NCBI RefSeq assembly: GCF_003386235.1
Contig: NZ_QRDZ01000035.1
Coordinates: 27,096-91,095 of the forward strand
Source: Cohnella phaseoli
GTDB taxonomy: Bacteria > Bacillota > Bacilli > Paenibacillales > Paenibacillaceae
DNA: 64,000 bases
Reading direction: 5' to 3'
In this document: piece by piece, positions 1 through 10,800 of the stretch
Layout of the letters: each line of letters opens with the position of its first letter
Position numbering within the stretch: position 1 is the first letter of the stretch
Position numbers and translations under genes: made by a program
Notes under the pieces: generated by a model
Database searches by the model: none
The model's input: only the letters and a program-made list of their open reading frames with translations
Told to the model about the DNA's origin: nothing

Positions 1-18
1 CGTCCATTTAATTTAGTT

Positions 19-30
19 ACAAATAATCAT
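19..30 (+). promoter_or_regulatory. Operator-like 12-bp motif, copy A
   Basis: The motif ACAAATAATCAT lies just beyond the 3' end of the regulator gene. The same 12 bp recur exactly at 4075-4086, and with one change in inverted orientation at 4148-4159, in the divergent promoter of the mannosidase/GH2 pair. I infer binding sites for the adjacent GntR-LacI repressor, with this copy possibly serving a promoter of a gene beyond the window edge. Binding is not shown by sequence alone. Confidence 0.4.
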
Positions 31-66
31 ATAATACAACTTTCGCTTTAAATAATACCAGTTGTA

Positions 67-1254
67 CTATTGTGTTGTAAATATGTTTTTTTGTAATGCT
101 TTTTTACTGGGCGGTGCGCAAGATTCCCGGATGAGCAATTGGGGTGTCAACGTGACTCTGCGCGGTTCGCCATAGGGATTGCGAATAGCCGACAATAGCA
201 ATTCCACGGCTGCTTTGCTGATTTCCGTGGCGTCCTGAACGATGCAGGTAGGGGGCACCTTGGCGAAATCGGCCATCTCGAATTGATCGAAGAAAACGAC
301 CGACAGATCTTCCGGGATGCGCAGTCCAATGGACTCCACAGCCTGCACGATCGTGAGTCCGGCAGATAGATTGAGCGCAAAAATGGCTGTCATCTCAGGA
401 TTGGATCGAATAAAGGTGCAAATCGCTTTTAAGGCATCCGGATCGGCCTGTCCGTCTTTAAGGACGGAGTCGAGGCGGATAGATTCGAAATCCGTAATCC
501 GCAAGCGGTGGTCTACGGCAATGTGATGCTGAGATAACGCCTTTTCGTAACCGGCGACCCGGTCCTCGACGCTTGTGGTGTCCGTAATCCGCGTAGAAAC
601 AAGGCCGATCTGACGATGGCCCAAGGAAATCAGCATTTCCGTCGCCAATCGCCCTCCTTCGATATTGTCCGCGCAGACGGAATTAGTCTCGATTCCCCGG
701 AAATACCGGTCGACGACGACAAAAGGAAAATGACCGAGCTTGAGACGAAGAATCTGTTCATTATAGGATTCTCCGTCCACGGGGAAAATCACGATGCCGC
801 TGACTCCGAGCGCAAGCACTTCGTTAAGAACTCGCTTCTCTTCCTCTTGGGAGGATGCGGTGCTGCAATAAAGAAGCTTGTAGCCCTTGCCGGAGAGCTC
901 TTTTTCCATGCCATCGAGCAGCTTCGTCGTAAACGAGCTTACGATGGCAGGCAATATAAACGCGATCAGCCTATTTCCGAGATTTTCTTCCTTTTTCGGC
1001 TCGTAAACGACCGGTTCTCCCGAAGCGTCCGCCGAGACGAAGGTCCCCTTGCCCTGAACCCGATAAATGGCGTTGTTATCGATCAATTCGGATATCGCCG
1101 TTTTGATGGTGACGCGGCTGGCGCCGAACTGCTTCGCCAGCTCCGCTTCGGAAGGAAGCCTGTCGCCGGCCTTCCATATTCCCTGATTGATCTGATCGGT
1201 CACGTACTGCCGGATCTGATGATACAACGGCTTGCGCCCGTTTAATTTGCTCAT
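67..1254 (-). CDS. GntR-LacI hybrid transcriptional repressor
   Basis: Sugar-responsive DNA-binding regulator of the AraR-like type. Residues about 5-75 form a GntR winged helix (motif PLYHQIRQYV, then RLPSEAELAKQFGASRVTI). Residues about 95-385 form a LacI/periplasmic-binding-like effector domain (ending in LTPQLLIRESC). The ATG at 1252-1254 is preferred over an in-frame TTG three codons upstream because a GAGGG ribosome site sits at the right distance. It lies 28 bp downstream of the GH38 mannosidase on the same strand, so the two are probably co-transcribed. The likely targets are the divergent hydrolase promoters, where a 12-bp motif is repeated. The effector is unknown, probably a mannoside or related sugar. 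Confidence 0.85.
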   Translation of the reverse strand: MSKLNGRKPLYHQIRQYVTDQINQGIWKAGDRLPSEAELAKQFGASRVTIKTAISELIDNNAIYRVQGKGTFVSADASGEPVVYEPKKEENLGNRLIAFILPAIVSSFTTKLLDGMEKELSGKGYKLLYCSTASSQEEEKRVLNEVLALGVSGIVIFPVDGESYNEQILRLKLGHFPFVVVDRYFRGIETNSVCADNIEGGRLATEMLISLGHRQIGLVSTRITDTTSVEDRVAGYEKALSQHHIAVDHRLRITDFESIRLDSVLKDGQADPDALKAICTFIRSNPEMTAIFALNLSAGLTIVQAVESIGLRIPEDLSVVFFDQFEMADFAKVPPTCIVQDATEISKAAVELLLSAIRNPYGEPRRVTLTPQLLIRESCAPPSKKALQKNIFTTQ

Positions 1255-1282
1255 GCACTTCAACCCTCTCTGTCGGATGTAT

Positions 1283-4054
1283 TTAACGCCGGACGAAAGC
1301 TGCCGTGATGATTTCAGCAGGACGAATCTGCATTACGCAGGGAAGGGCGTGCCTGACCTCGAGAGGGACAGCTTCCTCCAGAATTGTCGTTTTGTAGGCT
1401 GCTTCGGCCCCGTCGGCGCTTAGGATACGCAAGGCTGTCGGGGTGCGGGACGTATTGAACCAGCGCGCGACAAGATCCCCCGTCTCGGCGCTGATCTTGA
1501 ACGAGGAGAGGGCTAATGCTTCTCCTTCCCAATCTAACCAGGCGTACTCGCCCGGATAACGGCCCTTGCCGACTTCTTTCTGCATCACTGTCCAGGGCGT
1601 CTGAAAGCCATAGGCGATCGTGGCGGCATTATGGCGGGAGGATTCCCCTGCATACGGAATTAATGCGAATTCGGCGGTGTGTTCGCCCAGGCATTGCGCT
1701 TCGGGCGTCGGGAAATGACCCCAGTCGCCCAATTCCCCCACTGCCCGAAGCAGCGTCAGGGCGATTGTGCCTTGTCCGTCCCGAAGCACTTCATATTCGT
1801 TCAGACCGCGATTGGCGACGGCAAGCCCGCTTGCGTCGTCGTCGATGGCTACGAAGGCATGCTGGTGCTGTGTGTATGACGGATTTTTCCATCCCGCGGA
1901 AGGCTGGGTATTCCTGCTGGCGATTTCGAAGATCGAGTCCGCATGGTGCTGCGTGCCGGCAATCGCTGTCGGAAACAGCACTCGAAGTCTGTGATCGGTT
2001 GCTTGATTGTCGAAACGGACGCGAAACTTGAGCTCGCGTGCATCGGCATCCAGTGTCACGAGAGTCCGCAGCTTCAAGGAAACCGTATTGTTCGCCCGCC
2101 CGCATTTCCGCAGCGGAAATGCGACGAGGTACTGTCTCTCCTTGTCGAGCAGGCTATCGGCGTTAGCCGGAATTTCCCATTCGTGAACAATTTCGTACGA
2201 AGCCGTGCAAGGAAGATCCTCTACGAGCTTAATTTCGGCTTTCAGGCCATCGCTGTACAACGGCTGCACGCCGGGCGGCTGCATGAACATATATTCGTTG
2301 CCGATGTCGCCGGTATCCTCGAATGTCAGCAGATTGCGATAAACCCGGCCCGTGGATAGATGCGTCAGCTCGATCGTCCCGTTGGGAGCGATGTCGACGG
2401 CGAGGTGCCCGTTGGCCATCCTGCACGGCCCGGTAACCAAGGACTTCGGTTCCGTACCGACCTGCAGATCTTGCTCTTCTATCGGCGCCAGGGCGTACGA
2501 CTTGCAGCCAAGCGCAGGAACCGGGCCGACGGACAGCTTCACGCGTATGCGGCGAGACATATACGGCTGTCGAAAACCGTGATCCGGAAGCATATAGCCG
2601 AACTGTACGCCCAAGTCCGCAATCTCTGCATCGATTCTATTGCCGTCGAGATCGAAGACTCCGAAGCCGGTGATGTCGAGCTTCTCCAACTCGGCAGCCA
2701 TGTTCTGCGGCAAAGGCTGATAAAGAGAAACGTTAGTCGCCGCTTCCTCGGGAGTCGGTACGAGCAAAGGCCGCTTGTCGACTTCGAGGTCCACGCTCAG
2801 GACGCCGCTGCGTTCCCGACCTGCGGTATTGAAAACAATGAAGGGGAAGGAGCCGGCTCTAGTCCCGAAAGCCGAAGTATCGATCTTAACGGCCAACTCC
2901 TTCAGGCTGTCCTCCGCGATGGCTTGCGCCATCGCTTCGGCTTTGGCGAATCGGGTCATCATCTCGCGATGAACCTCGTCCACGCTGCAGCCGCAGATGC
3001 TGTCGTGCGGGTGATTCTGCATCAGCGTCTTCCAGGCGTAGGCAAGCTCGGCATGCGGGTAAGCGTACCCGGACAGATGCGAGATCGCGGCCAGCGGCTC
3101 AACGACCTTTTCCAGATAGGATTGAATCCGCTCGTTCGCCTGCTTCAAATAAACGCGCGCCGATGCGGTGTTGACGAGCGTTCCCCAGCCATCCGTTCCC
3201 TGGCTGCGGAGTTCGCCGGCGATAACGGTAAGATCGTCCGGGGTCGCGTGCACAAGCATCTCGCAGTAATCGACGAAGTTGGAATGAACGAACTCGTAAT
3301 TCGGATACAGCTCGCGAGCGGTTTGCAGCGCGGCGGTCAAGTCTTCCTGGACCGGCTGATGGTCGCATCCGTTCATCAGTAGGAGCTGCGAGGTAGAGGC
3401 GTATTTCTCCGCATTGGCCAACCGTTTATCCCAGTAAGCTCTGGCTTGTCCGGCATCGACGGGAATTTCCATTCCGTTGTTGTACCAGTTTGCGAACAGT
3501 ACGCCAAGCACGCGTGTTCCGTCGGGGGATTCCCAGACCATCTCGGAATAGGGGGACTCATAGGACGAGGCGTCGGCCCGTGCATGCTTACCTTTAGGTC
3601 TGACCCCTCTGCCGAATACCGCAACGCGGATGCCGGCCTGGGCGAGCAATTGCGGCGCTTGCCCCATGTTGCCGAAGGAATCGGGGAAATAGCCGACTTT
3701 GGCAACCCGTCCTAATGCCGAGGCTTCCCTGTGCCCGATCTGCAGGTTGCGGACGTTCGCTTCCGCGCTCGTAAGAAACTCATCCTGAAGCACATACCAG
3801 GGGCCGATGATTAATCTGCCTTCGCGAATGAAGCGGGTGATGCGCTCCCGTTGTTCAGGGCGGACCTGAAGATAATCGTCCACTATGATCGTCTGGCCGT
3901 CCAGGTGAAAGCTGCGAAAATGTTCGTCGCGATCGAGCAAATCCAGAACGGAGTCCAGAAGACGCACGAGACGGAAATGATGTTTTTCGTAGGGCATGTA
4001 CCACTCTCGATCCCAATGCGTGTGGGAGATGACGTGAACCTGTGGCTTAGTCAA
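1283..4054 (-). CDS. GH38 family alpha-mannosidase
   Basis: Retaining, zinc-dependent alpha-mannosidase of family GH38, 923 residues, no signal peptide, so cytoplasmic. The N-terminal HTHWDREW motif gives zinc ligands H13 and D15. D125 in GYFPDSFGNMGQ is the expected nucleophile and ligand. HPHDSICGCSVDEVH supplies the final histidine. The rest matches the usual middle and C-terminal beta domains. Translation appears to start at TTG (4054 reading left) because AGGAGAGG lies just upstream and no ATG fits. It shares a 159-bp divergent promoter with the GH2-like gene and precedes the repressor gene. Bacterial relatives include mannosylglycerate hydrolase (MngB) and alpha-mannosidases of N-glycan use; I cannot tell which substrate applies. 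Confidence 0.9.
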   Translation of the reverse strand: MTKPQVHVISHTHWDREWYMPYEKHHFRLVRLLDSVLDLLDRDEHFRSFHLDGQTIIVDDYLQVRPEQRERITRFIREGRLIIGPWYVLQDEFLTSAEANVRNLQIGHREASALGRVAKVGYFPDSFGNMGQAPQLLAQAGIRVAVFGRGVRPKGKHARADASSYESPYSEMVWESPDGTRVLGVLFANWYNNGMEIPVDAGQARAYWDKRLANAEKYASTSQLLLMNGCDHQPVQEDLTAALQTARELYPNYEFVHSNFVDYCEMLVHATPDDLTVIAGELRSQGTDGWGTLVNTASARVYLKQANERIQSYLEKVVEPLAAISHLSGYAYPHAELAYAWKTLMQNHPHDSICGCSVDEVHREMMTRFAKAEAMAQAIAEDSLKELAVKIDTSAFGTRAGSFPFIVFNTAGRERSGVLSVDLEVDKRPLLVPTPEEAATNVSLYQPLPQNMAAELEKLDITGFGVFDLDGNRIDAEIADLGVQFGYMLPDHGFRQPYMSRRIRVKLSVGPVPALGCKSYALAPIEEQDLQVGTEPKSLVTGPCRMANGHLAVDIAPNGTIELTHLSTGRVYRNLLTFEDTGDIGNEYMFMQPPGVQPLYSDGLKAEIKLVEDLPCTASYEIVHEWEIPANADSLLDKERQYLVAFPLRKCGRANNTVSLKLRTLVTLDADARELKFRVRFDNQATDHRLRVLFPTAIAGTQHHADSIFEIASRNTQPSAGWKNPSYTQHQHAFVAIDDDASGLAVANRGLNEYEVLRDGQGTIALTLLRAVGELGDWGHFPTPEAQCLGEHTAEFALIPYAGESSRHNAATIAYGFQTPWTVMQKEVGKGRYPGEYAWLDWEGEALALSSFKISAETGDLVARWFNTSRTPTALRILSADGAEAAYKTTILEEAVPLEVRHALPCVMQIRPAEIITAAFVRR

Positions 4055-4213
4055 AAGTTTCCTCTCCTAACAATACAAATAATCATGTTATTGTAATGGT
4101 TTATAAATATGATATATTAATAATAAATCGATCAATTCAGTTTTACAATGATTATTTGCGATGTGTAACGTATTCGAATCAGGTATGTACTAAAGGCGAA
4201 GGAGCTTGTTGCG
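4055..4213. promoter_or_regulatory. Divergent promoter region with paired operator-like motifs
   Basis: AT-rich 159-bp divergent intergenic region between the GH38 and GH2-like genes. ACAAATAATCAT at 4075-4086 and its inverted near-copy ATGATTATTTGC at 4148-4159 flank a run of TATA-like hexamers (about 4101-4125), so both promoters lie between the two motifs. The arrangement suits looping or dual repression by the GntR-LacI protein. Ribosome sites at each edge are AGGAGAGG (minus) and AAGGAGC (plus). Confidence 0.55.
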
Positions 4214-7200
4214 ATGAAATATGAGGAAAGCTTGAACGGAATATGGGCGTTCTATCCCGATTATGAACCGGATGAAAGGCGCGAGAGAGCCCTCTTAGAC
4301 ATTAGGGAAGAGCAGTGGCAGCCCATTCCGGTACCGGCGGTATGGGAAGGCAACTTCCAAAGTCCGAAGGAAGGAACTTCGCAGGCGGCGGAGAAGCTTC
4401 TTCGGGTGCGGATCAATGGCGGCGCGTGGCAGACCGTCGATCTGGAGTCCTATTGCGACGGCAAAGCGCAGTGGGTGGCAATTCCGATAAAAGCGGGCAT
4501 TCTGCGCGAAGGCGACAATGAATTTGAATTCGATTCAACGTCCAAAAACTATGGTATCGACTCCGATGAAAGCTTGGAAATGTTCGGAACGGCAAAGACG
4601 GAAGGGAGCTGCAGCTTTTTCTCGCAAGACTTGATCACCTGGCATCCGCTGCCTGACAGGGCGTGGAACATCCGAATCGAAGCGGGATCGGCGGCTCGGG
4701 AAGCTGTTGCGGAGACGGCTCGGTTCCGGACGGATTGTCAGATGTCCATTGGATTGAATGCAATGAACGGTACGCCGAACTATTTAAAAAAGATAATCGC
4801 CCTTGAAGGACACTCCGCCGGCGACGAAGCGCGCCTGCTTGTGCATGTGAGAGCCGGCCCGAAGCTGTCGGGTTCGACCGACGATTACGGGGATACGCGC
4901 AAGTTCGACGGAGTCGGTTGGTACCGCCGCAAGTTCCGCACGCCGCACCACGCCCCTGGAGATATCGTCTGGCTAACCTTTATGGGAGCGGATTACTATG
5001 CTGAAGTATGGGTCAACGGAACATACATAGGAGATCATGAGGGCGGCTATACGCCGTTTCGGTTCGATCTGAGCACGGATCTCCCAGATTTGCTCAACGA
5101 CGGGGCGGACAATGAGCTAATCATCCGCGTGACCGATCAATCAGACCCGAGATGTGCTTCCGGCACAGGGAAGTTTCCGATTAAGGAGACGCTGGCCGGA
5201 TTTCTGCAGGATTCCGTAGGCGTCAATTACGGAGGGTTATGGCATGACGTGGGGTTGTCGGTCGGCCCGAGCGTATTTATAGAGGATGTTTTTATAGAAC
5301 CGGACGTCGACGGGGGCCGCGCAATCGCGCATGCTACGCTGCGAAACAAGAGCGCCGCTCCGGTTGACGTGCGGCTGGGTATCCGCGTTCCGGGCGGGGA
5401 GCCGGAAGGGGTGTCGTCCGCTGTTGCCGGGCTTCGCCTCAAGGCGGGCGGCCGCGAGGTTTGCGTCATTCCGGTGGAGCTGATTCGGCCGAGACTGTGG
5501 TCGATCGACGATCCTTATTTATATACGGCGGAGCTTTCCCTGTCTACCGCTGGGGCCGCAGCGGCGGATCGCCGCAATGTCTTCTTCGGGATGAGGAAAA
5601 TCGAGGCGGAGGGCGGCAAGTTTCTGCTCAATGGCGTTCCTCTGCAGTTGACCGGCATGATTCATTGGGGAATGTATCTCGATAGGCTGTCCGTACGTCC
5701 GGATCGCGAACAAGTTCGCAAGGAAATCGCGGATTTGAAAGAAGCCGGGTTCAACTCGGTCAAGTTTACTTTGTTCGATCCGCCTTGTTATGTACTCGAC
5801 GAGTTCGACAGATTAGGCATGTATGCCTATATCGAATACCCGATCTGGAATCCAATTGAGACCCCCGCCTTCTTCGATCGGGCTCGCAAGCAGATTCGTG
5901 AAATGCTGGTAAAAGATCGCAACCATCCGAGCGTCATACTGACGGACTTTAACTGCGAAATGCACTTTTTCTCGGAAGAGATGGACAAGCTTATGCGTGA
6001 ATTGGTCGATGCGGGCAAGGAGCTGGCGCCAAATCGTCTGTATCTGGACAACAGCGGCAACGGCGTTACGCGGTACGGCGATTTCTATGCGCTGCATCCT
6101 TATTTTCCGCTGAAGGGATTTCGCGAGACGATCGGGGAGCATGTGGCGAGACGGGAGAAGGAAGCGGACAAGCCGCTCGTTCTCGGGGAGTTCGCAGATA
6201 CGGACACCATTCGCGACACCTCTGCGGTTCGCCGGGCGAACGGCGGCGAACTGCCCTGGTGGTGGTCGTTCTTTCGCGTGGCGGACCCGGAAGCGATTCT
6301 GCGTAAGCAGGGATATGCGCCCGAGCAAATCGAGCGTTTTAAGCGGACGTCGAGACAGCATGCGCTGATGGCCAAGAAGTATTACATGGAGGGCGCGAAG
6401 TTTTACGATCGGATCGGCGCGCTGTATTTGACCCATCTCAATGACATTCCCACTACGCAACCGGGCTTCTATGACGACAACTTTGAACCGAAGTTCGACC
6501 CTCTTGAGCTTCGTAAGTTTGCCGCCGCGAGCGTGCTATTGTTGGAGAGGACGACGCAGAACTTCTTCTGCGGCACGGAGGTTCGGGTAACGCCATTCTT
6601 GTCCCATTACGGGAGCCGGCCTTTGGCCGGAGGTCGACTGGAATGGCAGTTGGTGCGCGGGGAAGATTCGGTGGCCGCGGGAACTAGCGCATGCGGCATC
6701 ATTGCGAACGGAGGCTTGACGCCGTTGTCGCCGATCGTCTTCGAAATGCCGCAGTTCCCCGCTCCCTGCAAGCTGAGGTTAATTGTCCTGTTGCGCGAAG
6801 ATGCGACCGAATTTACCGTTACTAATGATTGGGATTTGTGGGCTTATCCGAATAAGGCGCTTCTCGAGGAGGAAGCCGGTGGTTTCTCGCTCGGCGTTCA
6901 CGATCCGGGCGACTCCCTATCCCTCTTGGTTCAATATCCATGGGCAAAACCGCTTCAGAATGAAGCCGGCGACACTGGAACTCCTTCAGTGCTCATCTCG
7001 ACGGAATGGAATCAAGAGCTGGAGGCTTATGCTCGAGCGGGTGCCCGTGTGCTCTATGTAGGCCATCAGGAGGCGCTGTATCCGATCAAGCCCGGCGGCT
7101 TTAACGCCTATTCCTATGCAGTGGTGCCTGAGCCGCATGACGCGATGGGAGACTTTCCCCATGACGGCTACAGCGATCTACAATTTTTGGAGCTGGCCTC

Positions 7201-7468
7201 CACGTATTACATGGACACGAAAATTCCGTCCTGGGAATCAGTCGAGGACAAGCCGCCTGAAGCTCCGCCGATTCTGGCGCGTATCGATTTGCGTTCTTAC
7301 GCGGCGGGCGCGTATATTGCAGAACGGAAGATGGGCGACGGACTTGTCATGCAGACCACGCTGACGCATGGCGGCGGCAATGCGTCAGGGCGATATTTGC
7401 TCGATCAGTTGCTACGTGACTTGATAAGCCCGGGGGCCGCGAATAATACCGTGCCGCCCAATGCGTAA
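4214..7468 (+). CDS. GH2-like glycoside hydrolase
   Basis: Large cytoplasmic hydrolase of the GH2 superfamily, 1084 residues. A jelly-roll sugar-binding region at about 215-340 (GVGWYRRKF, then MGADYYAEVWVNG) is followed by an immunoglobulin-like beta domain and a TIM barrel from about residue 475. Candidate acid/base is E582 in the sequence DFNCEMHF and candidate nucleophile E659 in VLGEFAD. These are the GH2 positions, although the flanking residues differ from beta-galactosidase. The first 200 residues carry an extra beta domain not typical of LacZ. No signal peptide; AAGGAGC precedes the ATG. Divergent from the GH38 gene, so the enzymes probably finish degradation of an imported manno-oligosaccharide. 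Exact specificity unknown. Confidence 0.8.
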   Translation: MKYEESLNGIWAFYPDYEPDERRERALLDIREEQWQPIPVPAVWEGNFQSPKEGTSQAAEKLLRVRINGGAWQTVDLESYCDGKAQWVAIPIKAGILREGDNEFEFDSTSKNYGIDSDESLEMFGTAKTEGSCSFFSQDLITWHPLPDRAWNIRIEAGSAAREAVAETARFRTDCQMSIGLNAMNGTPNYLKKIIALEGHSAGDEARLLVHVRAGPKLSGSTDDYGDTRKFDGVGWYRRKFRTPHHAPGDIVWLTFMGADYYAEVWVNGTYIGDHEGGYTPFRFDLSTDLPDLLNDGADNELIIRVTDQSDPRCASGTGKFPIKETLAGFLQDSVGVNYGGLWHDVGLSVGPSVFIEDVFIEPDVDGGRAIAHATLRNKSAAPVDVRLGIRVPGGEPEGVSSAVAGLRLKAGGREVCVIPVELIRPRLWSIDDPYLYTAELSLSTAGAAAADRRNVFFGMRKIEAEGGKFLLNGVPLQLTGMIHWGMYLDRLSVRPDREQVRKEIADLKEAGFNSVKFTLFDPPCYVLDEFDRLGMYAYIEYPIWNPIETPAFFDRARKQIREMLVKDRNHPSVILTDFNCEMHFFSEEMDKLMRELVDAGKELAPNRLYLDNSGNGVTRYGDFYALHPYFPLKGFRETIGEHVARREKEADKPLVLGEFADTDTIRDTSAVRRANGGELPWWWSFFRVADPEAILRKQGYAPEQIERFKRTSRQHALMAKKYYMEGAKFYDRIGALYLTHLNDIPTTQPGFYDDNFEPKFDPLELRKFAAASVLLLERTTQNFFCGTEVRVTPFLSHYGSRPLAGGRLEWQLVRGEDSVAAGTSACGIIANGGLTPLSPIVFEMPQFPAPCKLRLIVLLREDATEFTVTNDWDLWAYPNKALLEEEAGGFSLGVHDPGDSLSLLVQYPWAKPLQNEAGDTGTPSVLISTEWNQELEAYARAGARVLYVGHQEALYPIKPGGFNAYSYAVVPEPHDAMGDFPHDGYSDLQFLELASTYYMDTKIPSWESVEDKPPEAPPILARIDLRSYAAGAYIAERKMGDGLVMQTTLTHGGGNASGRYLLDQLLRDLISPGAANNTVPPNA

Positions 7469-7567
7469 GTTAATTGCTTGTCCGATAGGACACGGCAATT
7501 GGAGACTGGCTGCCAGGACAGCGGATTGCTAGCGTTGGCTCCTCCGTTCGTTTTCTGGATTGCAAGC

Positions 7568-7607
7568 GAGTCCTCCCGTCCGAAACGGACGGCGGGGACT
7601 CTTTTGT
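7568..7607 (+). terminator. Rho-independent terminator after the GH2 gene
   Basis: A GC-rich stem (GAGTCC..CCGTCCG pairing with CGGACGG..GGGACTC across an AAA loop) is followed by TTTTGTT, 100 bp after the GH2 stop. It matches the usual form of an intrinsic terminator. Confidence 0.85.
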
Positions 7608-7724
7608 TAACATTTTCAAAAAAACAAAAATGGATCTTTACATAAATGTATTAAAGATATATATTAACTTTGAAAGTTGTATTAAAAGATTAAATGACAT
7701 ATAACAATGAGGGGGTGAGCGGTA

Positions 7725-7844
7725 ATGCAGAAGCTGCGGGGCAACGACAGATTCGCTAACGGCAAAGGAATGGATGCCCCGTTAAATGCAAAGTTTTTGG
7801 TAAGCGGTTTCAAAAGGCAGAACCTTGACGGAAGCATCCGTTAA
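7725..7844 (+). CDS. Possible 39-residue leader peptide
   Basis: Small open frame with ATG at 7725 preceded by GAGGGGGTGA at ideal ribosome-site spacing. It encodes a basic peptide beginning MQKLRGNDRFANG and ending NLDGSIR, with no membrane segment or signal peptide. It ends 43 bp before the GTG start of the pectate-lyase-like gene and lies in its leader. I do not recognise it. The strong ribosome site argues for translation; the short length and non-conserved look argue for caution. It could act as a translated leader or be chance. A weak CcpA-like box (7799-7812) overlaps it. Confidence 0.35.
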   Translation: MQKLRGNDRFANGKGMDAPLNAKFLVSGFKRQNLDGSIR

Positions 7845-7887
7845 TGGAGCAAACGGTTTGCCAAACATCAAATTTGGAGGGAACAGC

Positions 7888-10800
7888 GTGAGATCAAACA
7901 AGACTATGCGCAAGGCGCTTATCCTGATAATAATCCTTCTTATGGCATCGAATACTAACGTGATGACCGGTCATTCCTTCGCGGCCGGAGCTAACGTTCC
8001 GGACCCCTCGTTCGAGATTGGAACCGGGTGGGCTATGTATGGGATGAGCAGGTCAACCGACAGGGCTCATACGGGCTCATATGCGGTAAAAACGACGACG
8101 GTCGGGGCAGTGTCAATTAGCGGCGAGTTTCCGATAGAATCCGATACCAGCTACAAGTTATCAGGTTGGATTTATAAAGAGACCGACTCGGGCACAGCCT
8201 ATCTGGATTTAAACGATATTGCGGGAGAAGTCGAGCCTTCTGTTAATGCGGGAGGCAAGTGGACGAAGGTAAGCGCCGATTGGTTCAGCGGAACGAGAAC
8301 CTCGCTTCAGATTCGACTGGTTACAGCCGCCGGGATAGACGCGCCAGTTTATTTTGATGATGTGGAATTGGCGGTTAATGCTCCGGATTCCACGTTCGAA
8401 ACGGAAGCGGGGTGGTCATTCGGGTCGTTAAGCAGATCAAGGGATAAAGCGAAAACCGGAAACTATTCGCTGAAATCCACGATTAATGGCGCGTCTGCCC
8501 GTACGAATGTATTTGAGGTTGCCGCCAATACGACCTATAAGCTATCCGGCTGGATTTACAAAACGAATAATGCCGGGAACGTCTACCTGGATCTTAATGA
8601 TATACCGGGAGAAATTCAACCGGGCGTATATGATGGGAGCGGGGGCGGCGTATGGACTTACGTATCCGGCATCTGGAATAGCGGAGCCAATACGGAGGTC
8701 CGGCTTCGAACAATAACGGATAACGGATTGAATGCGGCTGCGTATTTCGATGATGTAAAGCTGGAAGTCGTTCAACCGGACGGAACCTTCGAGAGCGATG
8801 CAGGCTGGACTTACGGTTCAATGAGCAGGTCGACGGATCAGGCGAAGACGGGGACGACATCGTTAAAATCGTCTGCGAACGGCATTGCCGCGACGTCCAA
8901 TCCGATTTCCGTGCTGCCCGATACGAAGTACAAGCTCTCCGGATGGATCTATAAGAACAACAATGCCGGGAATGCTTATCTTGATCTTAATGATATAACG
9001 GGTGAGCCTCAACCGGGCGTATTCAATGGGGCTGGCGAGGGCGCATGGACCTACGTATCCGGACTATGGGATAGCGGCAACGCAACCCAGGCCAGAGTGA
9101 GAACCATTACGGATGGAGGGCTTAGCGCATCGGCATACTTTGACGATGTGAAGCTGGAGCCCGTTGCGCCCGACGGTTCGTTCGAGAGTACCGATGGCTG
9201 GCTGTCATACGGCGCCATGACTCGCTCCACCGATAGAAGTCAGTCAGGGACCTATTCGCTTAAATCCACGAGCAACGGGGCCGTGGCGTACAGCAATACC
9301 CTGCCGGTTGAACCCAATACGAGATACACGTTGTCCGCCTGGATTTACAAGACGGACAACAACGGCGACGCTTATCTGGATTTGAATGATGTGGATAAGG
9401 AGGTGTCGCCGGGAGTGATCGGAGGTCTGGGTGCGGGGACATGGACGAAAGTAAGCCGTGACTGGTTCAGCGGCGATCAGCCCAGCGTGCGGGTTCGTGC
9501 GGTTACGGACAATGGCATAACGGGAGCGGTTTATTTTGACAATGTTTCCTTTACCCCCGCCGGCACGACCTTGGAGGCCAATCCGCAAATTATAAGCACG
9601 ATCTATCCAACCGAAGATGTGGTCGTGGCGGACTTCAATGTGACGGATTTCGGGGCGGACGCAACGGGAGCAGCCGATTCTACGATGGCGATCCAGAATG
9701 CAATGGACAATGCGCAGCATAAAGGCGGAGGCACTGTCTGGATGCCTGCCGGAACGTATAAAGTGAGCAATACGCTCCATGTTCCTTCGGGCGTGTTCTT
9801 GCGTGGGGATTGGCGCGATCCGGACTCTGGCTCGGGCGACTATGGGACAGTGATCGAAGCCCACGTGAATGCCGGTTTCCAAACTCTCTTTACGATGGTA
9901 GGAGACGTTGGCGGCCTCTATGGGCTGACAATATATTATCCTAATCAGAATGCCGCCAATCCGATCGATACGGGGTGGGTCGTAACTTCGGACGTCGGAC
10001 ATAATCGCTTCATTAAAAATTTGACTTTGTTAAATGCCTATAGCGGATTCCGCTTCGGAATGAGCGGAACGGGCGGGTTCACTGCGTGTCCTGAAATCTC
10101 CTATGTGAAAGGGACCGTATTGTCGCGGGGACTCGAGCTCTTTAACGGTTATGGCGCAGGCGGCGCGCATCATATTACTTTTAATAATTCGTACTGGGTG
10201 GATGCTGGAACTGCTTACCATGCGCCGCTGAAGAGCACGCTGGATGCGTGGACCCGGGCGAATGGCACGGCATTTACGTTCGGACGCATCGAAATCTATA
10301 ATTTTCATCATCTCTCTGCCGAGGGATACAACATCGGCATGCGCTTTGGCGGAGGAAATACGGCTGGGGGAGTCGGTACGTGGGGCAGCAATCTAGCTTT
10401 CGTTAGCCTGACCAATACCAATACCGCCTTGCAGGTAGACGATGCTTCCGTCGGCAGGTTCAATGCGTTTATTCGCAGCACGCTGGAAGGAAGCCTGTAT
10501 TCCATTAAGAACAACGTAACCAATCACACGATCAAAGTGACCGACACGACGCTCACCGGGGCAACCGCCGGGTCCGTTTCGATCGCGTCGCCTGGAACTT
10601 CGCCTACGGCTTACACGACAAGGGACCTGCCCAAAATCACCCGAGCCGTGCTGTATGACGTCACCAAGGCGCCTTACAATGCGCCGCGCGTGTCCTCGCT
10701 GGTAAGCCCGACGGGTTTTCCGTTCGACGATGCCACATCGGCCATCCAATCGGCATTGACGGATGCGGGCAATGCGGGAGGGGGGATTGTGTACCTGCCC

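Noticed and set aside
7799..7812. CcpA-like box before the lyase-like gene
   Set aside because: First base mismatches the consensus and the position inside a possible small coding frame, without a clear -10 next to it, makes it too weak to list as a feature.
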